Below are positions 50,582-58,128 of a DNA stretch of 64,000 nucleotides, piece by piece. The translations under genes and the position numbers were made by a program. The DNA comes from Ruegeria lacuscaerulensis ITI-1157 (lineage in GTDB: Bacteria > Pseudomonadota > Alphaproteobacteria > Rhodobacterales > Rhodobacteraceae). Positions within the stretch are counted from its first letter, which is position 1; every line of letters begins with the position of its first letter. The notes under the pieces are model-generated. The model saw only the letters and a program-made list of their open reading frames with translations. It had not been told where the DNA came from and did no database searches. The DNA is taken from contig GG704596.1 of NCBI GenBank assembly GCA_000161775.1, forward strand, positions 1,573,593-1,637,592, in the 5' to 3' direction.

Positions 50582-51247
50582 ATGCTCAGGTACGTATTTG
50601 CGGAAGAATTGGATAAATTCCCCAAACTGGCAGAAGGAATGTTCCGGGATCGCGCGGATCAGTTCAAGACTCGGCTGGGGTGGGATGTCCGGGTCAACGA
50701 AAACGGAGAGGAACGGGATCAGTACGATGACTTGAACCCCCTTTATGTTATCTGGGAAGAAGAAGATGGCAGTCACGGTGGCTCCATGCGCGTTCTGCCG
50801 ACCACTGGACCTGTTATGGTGAATGAAGTGTTCGGACATCTAACCGGTGGAAAACTGATTTGCAGCCCGCTGATTTGGGAGGTTACACGCTTTTGTCTAT
50901 CGCGTACGGCCGGCCCCCAAACGGCGGGGGCCATCATGCTCAGTGGTGGTGAAATGATGGAAGGGTTTGGCTTGACCCATATTGCGGGTGTTTTTGATGC
51001 GCGTATGGTTCGGATTTACCGGCTGATCGGGTCTTCGCCCATTATCTTAGGCTCTGAAGGGAAGGGGCGCGATCAGATCTCAGTGGGGCTGTGGCCTTAT
51101 TCCGCTGAGGATTGCAACCGCGTCGCCGAACGTGCGGGCATTATGAGAAATCTGTCGCGGTTATGGTTCAAGGCATCTTTCGCTGGAAGAACGGACAGTT
51201 TTCCGAGTTGGGGGCATACGCAAAAAGGGCATCAGAGAATTGCGTAG
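50582..51247 (+). CDS. luxI: Acyl-homoserine lactone synthase, LuxI family
   Basis: 221 residues from the ATG at 50582. Conserved LuxI positions are present: Arg and Phe in FRDRADQFKTRLGWDV, Trp in LGWDV, Asp pair in ERDQYDDLNPLYVIW, and the SMRVLPTTGPVMVNEVF strand with the invariant Arg. It makes an acyl-homoserine lactone from SAM and an acyl carrier. No luxR gene lies within several kb; an IS5 element begins 10 bases after the stop, so a partner may have been lost or lies elsewhere. Confidence 0.88.
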   Translation: MLRYVFAEELDKFPKLAEGMFRDRADQFKTRLGWDVRVNENGEERDQYDDLNPLYVIWEEEDGSHGGSMRVLPTTGPVMVNEVFGHLTGGKLICSPLIWEVTRFCLSRTAGPQTAGAIMLSGGEMMEGFGLTHIAGVFDARMVRIYRLIGSSPIILGSEGKGRDQISVGLWPYSAEDCNRVAERAGIMRNLSRLWFKASFAGRTDSFPSWGHTQKGHQRIA

Positions 51248-51256
51248 GAGCCCATA

Positions 51257-52072
51257 GGGTCAGGACTCATAACCAGTAGATGACGATGGCGGCGAGTGTG
51301 ATTGCCGACAGGAAAACCTTTGGGCATCTGTTGTAACGGGTTGCAACCCGCCGCCAATCCTTGAGCCTTCCAAACATAATCTCAATTCGGTTGCGCCGTT
51401 TGTATCGGCGCTTGTCGTATTTCACCGGCTTCTTGCGTGTTTTCGCCCCGGGATCCAGAGCCGTATCCCTCTGTCTTTCAACGCTTCTCTGAACCAGTCG
51501 GCGTCGTAGCCGCGATCCCCGAGCAGCCAATCGACATCTGGCAGGCTGCTGAGCAACGCTCGTGCACCGATGTAGTCGCCGACCTGACCGGCGGTTACGT
51601 ACAGGTTGAGCGGACGTTCCCGGCTATCGCGGATGGCATGCAGTTTTGTGTTCATGCCGCCCTTGATCCGACCGATCAGGCGTCCACGCCCCCCCTTTTT
51701 CGCGGCCATGCTGGTCGCAGTGCGGTGTGCCTTCAAATAGGTCGCGTCGATCATCACAGTCTTTTCCTCGCCGTGTTCGGCAGCCAGGCCGACCAACATC
51801 TGCGCGAAGATGCGTTTCTCGCTCCAACGCTTCCATCGGTTGTAGAGCTTTTTGTGCGGGCCGTAGGCAGCGGGCACATCGCGCCAACAAAGAAGATAAT
51901 GCCGCTCAACGCGCGACGATCATCAACTCGTGGCTTGCCGTGGGACTTGGGAAAGAAGGGTCCAAGACGCGCCATCTGGCCGTCGGTCAGCCAGAAAAGA
52001 TCAGTTATGGTCACCGCTCGTTTTTAGAACCGTGAACCACGCCGCCGCGCGAAAATCAATGGGTCCTGACCC
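51257..52072 (-). mobile_element. IS5-family element (IS427 group), copy 1
   Basis: 816 bases with near-perfect terminal inverted repeats: GGGTCAGGACTCAT at the left and ATGGGTCCTGACCC at the right. A 2-bp target duplication TA flanks it (51255-51256 and 52073-52074). The right side abuts a truncated IS481 transposase, whose remainder is missing on the other side, so a deletion followed insertion. Confidence 0.8.
51267..52014 (-). pseudogene. IS5 transposase, disrupted
   Basis: Compared with copy 2, about 20 bases encoding part of INRNGLRWRDAP are missing near residue 40, and the frame shifts again near residue 220 (WIPGRKHARSR). The run at the normal frameshift site has seven G instead of six, which joins the middle part in frame. 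DDE-type motifs (MIDATYLKAH, WLLGDRGYDADWF) are intact in the middle. Non-functional as written. Confidence 0.75.
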
Positions 52073-52075
52073 TAG

Positions 52076-52625
52076 CCTGCGTGTGCTTTTCATAGACCTT
52101 CAGGGCACGCACGCATGTGGCATCATCGATTGCCGTGTATTGAAACCGGCGAACCTTTTCTCCTTTTTTGCCTTTAAATGTCAGGAATTCGACGTCCATT
52201 TGGAAATGATGCCCAGGAACCTGTTTCTGATACCGCTTCGTGTGAACCTTTCGCATGCGGGTGCCGCGCGGTAGACGGTTTAGCTCGTGGCGGCGGAGAA
52301 TGCGTGAAACCGTTGCATCCGAGACATTGATGCCGTGGTAGCGCTCCAGATACCAGACGATCCGCATTGGGCCGAGGTGGTATTTGCGACGAAGATACAG
52401 CACCTTCTCTTCACGCTCGGGCGCCGTTCTGTTGCCATGCCACTTGGCGATCGGCGACGCATTGATCAAACCGGTTTCACCGCGTTCGGCATAGGCTTGG
52501 CGCCATCGATAGAACGTAGACCGGGCGATCCCAAAGTATCGACAGGTTTTGGCAACATGGCCGTGTTCTTCTGCGTGGCGAAGGATGCGCAATTTGCACT
52601 GAATCTCGCGTTTGTTTGTGTTCAT
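52076..52625 (-). pseudogene. IS481-type transposase, 3' truncated
   Basis: About 183 residues of a DDE transposase: HTH start NTNKREIQCKLRILRHAEEH, then GLINASPIAKWHGNRTAPER and HHFQMDVEFLTFKGKKGEKV, with the first catalytic Asp. It stops at the IS5 boundary (52073) after KVYEKHTQA, so the second Asp and the Glu are missing. Inactive. Confidence 0.75.
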
Positions 52626-52782
52626 GAACATCTCCGTCGTCCCAAATTTGGGAGGTTAAAGAAAATGTCCCGCGAATACCGTCACATCTACACATATTTT
52701 AACGCCGCGTTTACCACAACGCCCTAAAGCTGATGCAAAAACCGTCGAAAGACTAGATGGATAAATTCGATTGCGCGGTAAA

Positions 52783-54048
52783 ATGCCTCCAATATCTCTG
52801 TTTTCCAGTTTTGGCAAAGCAATATTGCTGGTAGCGGTAGTTTGTGGTTCTGCCCTTGCCGGCGAAAAAGAATCTGGAATAACAAGGAAGCCGGATGAAA
52901 ATACCCGAATAGAGGACTCCTTTTTACAAGGAATGCGGTATTTGGATGAGGGGAAACCTGAGCTGGCGACTGAGCAATTTCTTCTAATACTTGCAAAGAA
53001 TCCTTCCTTGGTTCGAGTGCGCCTTGAGCTGGCTAGAGCGTATTTTCTCAATCGCCAGTGGAAACGGTCCCGAAATGAATTTTTCCGCGTGCTTTCTGGT
53101 GACCTTCCGGATTCCGTTCGGGCCAACGTCCTAGACTTTATTCGGGCCATTGATGCCAGAAGAGGGTTCGATTGGGATCTTGGTGTTGGTATAACTTCCG
53201 TTGGTGGGGCTAGGGACTACAAGACGGATGAAGTACTGTTAAGTCTCGGAGGAGTAGAGCTTCCTTTTGAGTTGGCGCGCAACAATTCAAGTGACATTGG
53301 CCTGAAGATAACTGGGTCTGCTAACTTCAGAAAACCTTGGCGATATCAATTGTTTGGAAAGGATGCCGCCTCATTCGCCTCAATATCCCTAGATCTACAG
53401 GAAGCAAGGGCTTCCTTAAACGACGACTACCGGGTATCTGCAAGGATGGGTATACGCATTTTGTCCCCGCGTACCACATTCTCCATTGGTCCGGTTATTT
53501 CTACGAGGGTTGTATCGAGAGAAGTTTTCGAGCACAGACATGCGTGGAATGCCACTTTCGAATATCGTGACTTGCTTGGTGGATCTTTCTTTGGATTTCT
53601 TAATTCTGCGAAACTCTACAGTCGACAGTCCAGTGACTTGGACGGGTACGAGACGGCTGGAGAGTTGGGATATCGACGGTCAGTTTCTGGTAGAAACGTG
53701 TTGGGTTTCAGTTTATTTTTTGAGGACAAAAACGTCGACTATAGCTTCGAAAACTATCTGATCCGCGGGATGCGATTCTTTGGCAGTTTCGAATTGCGTG
53801 GTGGATTAACAGTGTCACCGAGCATGTATATTTCCGAAAAGAGTTTTCGTAACGCTAGCCCTCTGTTGGTCGGAGATCCTGATGAGATTTCATATGGGTT
53901 GGTTGCCAGGGTGGAAAAGAGTAATGTGTTTTTTGGGAATGGCTTCTCGCCATTTGCTGAATTCAGATATGGTGAGACACTGTCTGGCATTGATGCGTTT
54001 AGTTTCAGGGAAAGCGCGTTCATCGCAGGTATGGAACGACGTTTCTAG
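52783..54048 (+). CDS. Surface lipoprotein assembly modifier (SLAM)
   Basis: 421 residues from the ATG at 52783 (a TTG 4 codons upstream is possible). Signal peptide (AILLVAVVCGSALAG), then TPR-like helices (MRYLDEGKPELATEQFLLIL, RVRLELARAYFLNRQWKRSR), then an outer-membrane barrel with alternating strands, ending in the Phe typical of OMPs (GMERRF). This is the SLAM/DUF560 layout, which moves lipoproteins such as TbpB to the cell surface. The stop codon TAG uses the TA of an IS5 target site. A TbpB-like cargo gene lies 5.5 kb upstream. Confidence 0.8.
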   Translation: MPPISLFSSFGKAILLVAVVCGSALAGEKESGITRKPDENTRIEDSFLQGMRYLDEGKPELATEQFLLILAKNPSLVRVRLELARAYFLNRQWKRSRNEFFRVLSGDLPDSVRANVLDFIRAIDARRGFDWDLGVGITSVGGARDYKTDEVLLSLGGVELPFELARNNSSDIGLKITGSANFRKPWRYQLFGKDAASFASISLDLQEARASLNDDYRVSARMGIRILSPRTTFSIGPVISTRVVSREVFEHRHAWNATFEYRDLLGGSFFGFLNSAKLYSRQSSDLDGYETAGELGYRRSVSGRNVLGFSLFFEDKNVDYSFENYLIRGMRFFGSFELRGGLTVSPSMYISEKSFRNASPLLVGDPDEISYGLVARVEKSNVFFGNGFSPFAEFRYGETLSGIDAFSFRESAFIAGMERRF

Positions 54049-54067
54049 GGTCAGGACTCATTGTCTA

Positions 54068-54924
54068 TCAAAGCCAGTAGATGACAAGAGCTGAGAGAGC
54101 TATGGCTGACAGGAAAACCTTTGGGCATCTGTCGTAACGGGTCGCCACGCGTCGCCAATCCTTGAGCCTGCCGAACATGATTTCGATCCTGTAGCGCCGT
54201 CTGTAGCGCCGCTTGTCGTGCTTCACCGGCTTCTTGCGTTGTTTTCTCCTTGGGATACATGCGCTTATCCCTCTGTCTTCTAAGGCTTCTCTGAACCAGT
54301 TGGCATCGTATCCGCGATCCCCGAGTAGCCAATCGGCGCTCGGCAGGCTGCTGAGCAGGGCCCGCGCGCCGACGTAGTCGCTGACCTGACCGGCGGTGAC
54401 GAACAGGTTGAGCGGTCGTCCTTGGCTATCGCAGATGGCATGCAGTTTTGTGTTCATGCCGCCCTTGATCCGACCGATCAGGCGTCCACGCCCCCCTTTT
54501 TCGCGGCCATGCTGGTCGCAGTGCGGTGTGCCTTCAAATAGGTCGCGTCGATCATCACAGTCTTTTCCTCGCCGTGTTCGGCAGCCAGGCCGACCAACAT
54601 CTGCGCGAAGATGCGTTTCTCGCTCCAACGCTTCCATCGACTGTACAGCGTCTTGTGCGGACCATTTTCCCGAGGAGCATCCCGCCAGCGCAACCCATTG
54701 CGGTTGAAGATGCGTTTCTCGCTCCAACGCTTCCATCGACTGTACAGCGTCTTGTGCGGACCATTTTCCCGAGGAGCATCCCGCCAGCGCAACCCATTGC
54801 GGTTGATGACGATAATCCGGCTCAACACCCGTCTGTCACCGACCCTTGGCTTGCCACTTGACTTCGGGAAGTAAGGGGTAAGTTCGGCCATCTGCTCGTC
54901 GGTCAGCAAGAAAAGCTCGGTCAT
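54068..54924 (-). CDS. IS5 transposase with frameshift site and internal duplication
   Basis: N-terminal frame (54924-54478: TELFLLTDEQMAELTPYFPK to AAKKGG) and C-terminal frame (to 54068: GRGRLIGRIKGGMNTKLHAI to ALVIYWL) meet at AAAAAGGGGGG near 54490-54500, the -1 frameshift site typical of the IS427 group. A 99-bp in-frame tandem duplication repeats 33 residues (NRNGLRWRDAPRENGPHKTL and the following 13). DDE motifs are intact; whether the duplicated enzyme works is doubtful. Confidence 0.65.
54607..54804. repeat. Perfect 99-bp tandem duplication
   Basis: 54607-54705 and 54706-54804 are identical as far as I can read. The unit is 33 codons and lies inside the transposase gene, keeping the frame. 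The perfect identity implies a recent event. Confidence 0.85.
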
Positions 54925-55107
54925 GTCACCGCTCCGTTTTCCGAGCTATGAAACACGCAGCGCGCCGAAAATTGACCTGCCCCCGCATCAAAAGGCATCG
55001 ATGAAGAAACAATTCCTGCCAGCGATGCCATCTTAGCCAAAATCAACCTCAATCTGATGTGGTTCTCAGTCTCATCACAACAACGATTGGCAGATAATTC
55101 AGGACAG

Positions 55108-55122
55108 TTAACCAGTTGTTAA
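55108..55122 (+). promoter_or_regulatory. CtrA-type binding motif
   Basis: TTAACCAGTTGTTAA matches TTAA-N7-TTAA exactly, the CtrA recognition pattern in alphaproteobacteria. It lies 53 bases before the start of a small gene at 55175. In roseobacters CtrA is connected with quorum sensing and motility; LuxI in the same island makes this worth noting. Confidence 0.55.
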
Positions 55123-55174
55123 GCAATACGCCTCAATTTTAACAAAATTCATTCACTGGCCTGGGGGGCGAGTC

Positions 55175-55348
55175 ATGGAAAACAATTTTTTAACGCATGC
55201 CAACGCGATCAAGTTGCGATTGGAGGCTGAGGGGATGGAACAAACAGCGCTTGCTATCGGGCAAGTCATCCAAGCGTATCGCACAGCGTTAGACGCAAAC
55301 CCCAAAAATGATCTTCTACGGGAGCCACAAAAATTGGCCAGCCATTAA
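55175..55348 (+). CDS. 57-residue protein behind a CtrA motif
   Basis: Begins MENNFLTHANAIKLRLEAEG and continues ALAIGQVIQAYRTALDANPK, a helical small protein, with a strong GGGGGGCG site 8 bases upstream. No family recognised. The good start signals and CtrA-type motif argue that it is expressed. The 570 bases after it hold only a phosphoesterase relic. Confidence 0.5.
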   Translation: MENNFLTHANAIKLRLEAEGMEQTALAIGQVIQAYRTALDANPKNDLLREPQKLASH

Positions 55349-55520
55349 GGCGCGATTGGCCAAGTTCGGAATAGCCCCCGGAAGTGGTTGACCAACTGGG
55401 ATAGTTTGTCCCGCAATCAAGCAGTTCCCTCGGTGTTGGACCGGCTTGGACGGACCAACACACGAACGGAGATACAGGCACGGCTTTCCAAGCGGTGCTG
55501 GCCGTCGACAGGGTCTTCGC

Positions 55521-55690
55521 TCAAGACGCGATATCTCCGATTGTGACGGGCACGTAGCCGCAGACATCCACGCCAACGTTCACCGCGTTGCGGCTGCCCA
55601 TCCAATTATTGTGGACGTGGCCGAAGAGGTGCAGCGCGCCCTGCCGGGCTCTGTGCCAGATGGCTATCGTGTAGCTCAATTTTTCTAGCG
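55521..55690 (-). pseudogene. Metallophosphoesterase, C-terminal relic
   Basis: On the minus strand SYTIAIWHRARQGALHLFGH, then VHNNWMGSRNAVNVGVDVCG, matches the final metal-binding GHxHxx block of calcineurin-like phosphoesterases. The first metal-binding motifs are missing, and sequence on both sides does not continue the family. A decayed fragment. Confidence 0.6.
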
Positions 55691-55917
55691 ACTTCCCTCG
55701 GAACGCGTTTGGGGGCGAGAAACTTGGCCATGTCTGGAAGGCGCGGTTCGACGGTGTCTCTGACACTGCATATTCTGTAATCGCCCCTCCGAAATCAGGT
55801 TATCCACATCTGTCTTCCGGCAGCCTCTGTTGATCGGCTTTTATTCACATAACTGCTGAGTTGAACGAACGATCAAGGCCCCTCAAGTGGGCCCAGATTT
55901 TGAGCAGAGGAAGCGGC

Positions 55918-56250
55918 ATGGGCGAGAATCCGGACAAACGCGACGTGCGGTTGAAGGTGAATGTGACGCCAGAAGAACGGGACCTGCTTGATGCAAAGGC
56001 AAGAGCCTCGGGTCAGACGCGTTCAGACTTCATGCGCGAAGCCGCCCTTGGTCGCCGCGCGACCGTCTCACCTGAGAAAATACTCGACGGCATCTGGGTC
56101 TTGAACCTCGTCTTGGGCCACCTCCAATCCATCGCTGAATTGCCGCCGACGGACGCGCCCGACTACGCTTTGATCCTCCTGGAGCTGCATCGGATTGAAA
56201 GTATGATCCTGATGTTTGCCCCCGTTGGTTTCACCGGGGAGGACGGCTGA
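55918..56250 (+). CDS. mobC: MobC-like relaxosome accessory protein
   Basis: 110 residues from the ATG at 55918 (GAGGAAGCGG upstream; an earlier in-frame Met at 55861 lacks a site). KRDVRLKVNVTPEERDLLDA, then KARASGQTRSDFMREAALGR, is the ribbon-helix-helix pattern of MobC/NikA proteins that bind oriT and help the relaxase. Its last base is the first base of the relaxase gene. An oriT would be expected upstream, in 55700-55900. Confidence 0.75.
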   Translation: MGENPDKRDVRLKVNVTPEERDLLDAKARASGQTRSDFMREAALGRRATVSPEKILDGIWVLNLVLGHLQSIAELPPTDAPDYALILLELHRIESMILMFAPVGFTGEDG

Positions 56251-58010
56251 TGTTGATCGGTTGGTCGAAACACCAGTCCAGTGAAAGTCTGCGCCAGCCA
56301 GCCTCATATCTGCTGGATCAGGAAGTTCGAAAGCCTGTCGGGTCAGCGGAAGTCGTTGAAAGGCGCGTACCCGTGCCGGAACTTCTGGTCGGCCATCCCG
56401 CGGTGTTTCAGAGCGCTGTCTTTGCGCTTCGCTTCAAGAGGAAATACCGGGTGACGACGCTTTCGTTTCATTGCGAAGACATCGACGTCCACGCTTTCAA
56501 TGAAGGTAATGAAGCCGCCAGGAGACAGGTGTCCGCCGCGATCGATCTGTTCCTCGAGGTCGCCTTTGCAGGAATTCCGGAACCATCCCGGCCGCCGGTC
56601 CTCGTCGGAACTCATACGCATCTTGACCGGTTGGAGATCAACGTCGCCATCCCGAGATTTATCAGGACTGCTGAAGGTTCAGTCCGCAGTTTCAACCCGC
56701 ATCCCCCGAAGCGGGGCAGCGGATTTCTGTGGGATGCACTGCGCGATGTGCTGAATTTCAGTTTCGGCTGGCGCAGCCCGAATGACGGGACCGCCGCTCA
56801 AGAGCTCCGGGGGCCTGACTGGGTTGAGAAGCGTCTTGCCGCCGCTGAGCGGCATGGAACGACCTTCGATCCTGCGAAGGACCCGAAGCCTTTCTTGCTG
56901 CAGGCTGCGAGGGTCATCGCGGCACACCATGCCGCGGATGCTTCGAACCCATACGGCAAGCCGTTTCCGGAGATCGTGGCGGACCTTGGATTCCGCATCG
57001 AGCACCGGAACAGGTTCTCGATGAGGCTGGTCCACCCCGATGATCCTCATCCGCTGCTTGTGCGTGGCCGGCGCCCCCTGAGCCACGGCGATATCGCGCC
57101 GGATCCCACCGAGGCGTTGGAGAGGCTGCGGCGTTACTGGACGCGGCGGGCGCAACAGAATTCGAAACGGTTCTCACAGGGAACATGGAGCGAACCTCAG
57201 CCGGACTGGGCGTCGCGGCTGGAAGCGCCCGAGGTCAGGATTCCGCCCTGCCATCCTGATTTCGCAGGCCCAAGCAGTGCTGTGCCCTCGCCGGGGATGC
57301 CCCTGCGGGTGAAGCCTCAGGTCTACCTCTCGGCCATGGCCAAGGCGCTCGGCGTCATGATGGCCGAAGCTCGAATCCTGCAGTACTTGTCGGCCGTCCC
57401 CGTGGCCCCCTTCAACTCACTGGCAAATAGATTGGAGAAACTGAATGCCGAATACGACCAAACCCGCCTCGATGGAGGCCCTGATGGAAGAACTGTGCGA
57501 TCTGCTCCGCCAGGTTCTCGGCCGCGGCGCGGACGCTCAGAGTTCGGCGCGGATCAACGAACTTCTTTCCGAGATCGGGCGGATCAGGGTCGCGATGGAG
57601 CGGCAGACCGAAAACCTGGAGGCGATTCGTCCGGGGCTTTCCGCTTTCGAGGCCATGAGCACCCGGCTGGAAAACGTGGAGAAGAACCAGCAGCAGATGC
57701 TGTCAGCTGTCGAGTGGTTCTGTCGGACCTTGGGACATCCGGCCTTTCACGAGGACGACTGATCGGCCTGATCGTGCGTGCTGCCCGGGGAGTTTTTCCC
57801 GGGAAGCTAGCTGCACTGGCAATGGATCAGGAGCGCAGGCTGCAAATCCGCATCGCCGATGTCATGATCCAATTTTGTCCGGATGGAACCGTGAGAGGCG
57901 TCGGTGATCCGGAGAGGGTCGGCGCGGTGGTTGACGCTTTAGCGGAGTATATTCCCATCCGCTCCGGAGAGGCGACTGCTCAAGTCAGTACGGATCAGCC
58001 AAGTCTGTGA
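56250..58010 (+). CDS. Relaxase/mobilization protein (MobP/VirD2-type)
   Basis: 586 residues. The N-terminal 300 residues are relaxase-like, with the metal-binding His motif VGTHTHLDRLEINVAIPRF near residue 120 and a possible active Tyr in SYLLDQEV. Residues about 400-505 are low-complexity Arg/Gly/Asp sequence coinciding with a nested gene in another frame. The last 80 residues look like real protein again (RIADVMIQFCPDGTVRGVGD). Together with MobC it would nick oriT; no mating-pore genes are present, so transfer needs a helper. Confidence 0.7.
   Translation: MLIGWSKHQSSESLRQPASYLLDQEVRKPVGSAEVVERRVPVPELLVGHPAVFQSAVFALRFKRKYRVTTLSFHCEDIDVHAFNEGNEAARRQVSAAIDLFLEVAFAGIPEPSRPPVLVGTHTHLDRLEINVAIPRFIRTAEGSVRSFNPHPPKRGSGFLWDALRDVLNFSFGWRSPNDGTAAQELRGPDWVEKRLAAAERHGTTFDPAKDPKPFLLQAARVIAAHHAADASNPYGKPFPEIVADLGFRIEHRNRFSMRLVHPDDPHPLLVRGRRPLSHGDIAPDPTEALERLRRYWTRRAQQNSKRFSQGTWSEPQPDWASRLEAPEVRIPPCHPDFAGPSSAVPSPGMPLRVKPQVYLSAMAKALGVMMAEARILQYLSAVPVAPFNSLANRLEKLNAEYDQTRLDGGPDGRTVRSAPPGSRPRRGRSEFGADQRTSFRDRADQGRDGAADRKPGGDSSGAFRFRGHEHPAGKRGEEPAADAVSCRVVLSDLGTSGLSRGRLIGLIVRAARGVFPGKLAALAMDQERRLQIRIADVMIQFCPDGTVRGVGDPERVGAVVDALAEYIPIRSGEATAQVSTDQPSL
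57445..57762 (+). CDS. Nested gene inside the relaxase frame
   Basis: 105 residues in the +1 frame of the relaxase gene, fully inside it. The protein looks more natural than the overlapping frame: helical, with a heptad-like segment (RIRVAMERQTENLEAIRPGL, STRLENVEKNQQQMLSAVEW). MobC/relaxase operons often have a small coiled-coil protein after the relaxase. The overlap may therefore mean that the relaxase originally ended near 57440 and now reads through by chance, or that both frames are used. Confidence 0.6.
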   Translation: MPNTTKPASMEALMEELCDLLRQVLGRGADAQSSARINELLSEIGRIRVAMERQTENLEAIRPGLSAFEAMSTRLENVEKNQQQMLSAVEWFCRTLGHPAFHEDD

Positions 58011-58128
58011 GCGTTTTCGCAGCCTTTTCGTCTTGCCCGATTTGCTTTCCGGGAGGCAAATCTGCGACGATCTGGTCTGCAGCGCGCGAAACGCCGCCAA
58101 CACAGCGTCCAAGACCGTTGCCGTCTCT

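Larger units (their letters stand above)
54048..54975 (-). mobile_element. IS5-family element, copy 2, degenerate right end
   Basis: The left end GGGTCAGGACTCATTG (54048-54063) follows a TA that is also the first two bases of the SLAM stop codon. The right end is decayed: a sequence like the copy 1 end (CGCCGAAAATTGAC) is recognisable to about 54975, but no GTCCTGACCC follows. It is followed by CTGCCCCCGCATC, which looks like another element's end. Confidence 0.65.

Noticed and set aside
50582-51247. luxI truncated by the IS5 insertion
   Set aside because: The protein has normal length (221 residues) with all conserved LuxI blocks, and the stop lies 10 bases before the IS end.
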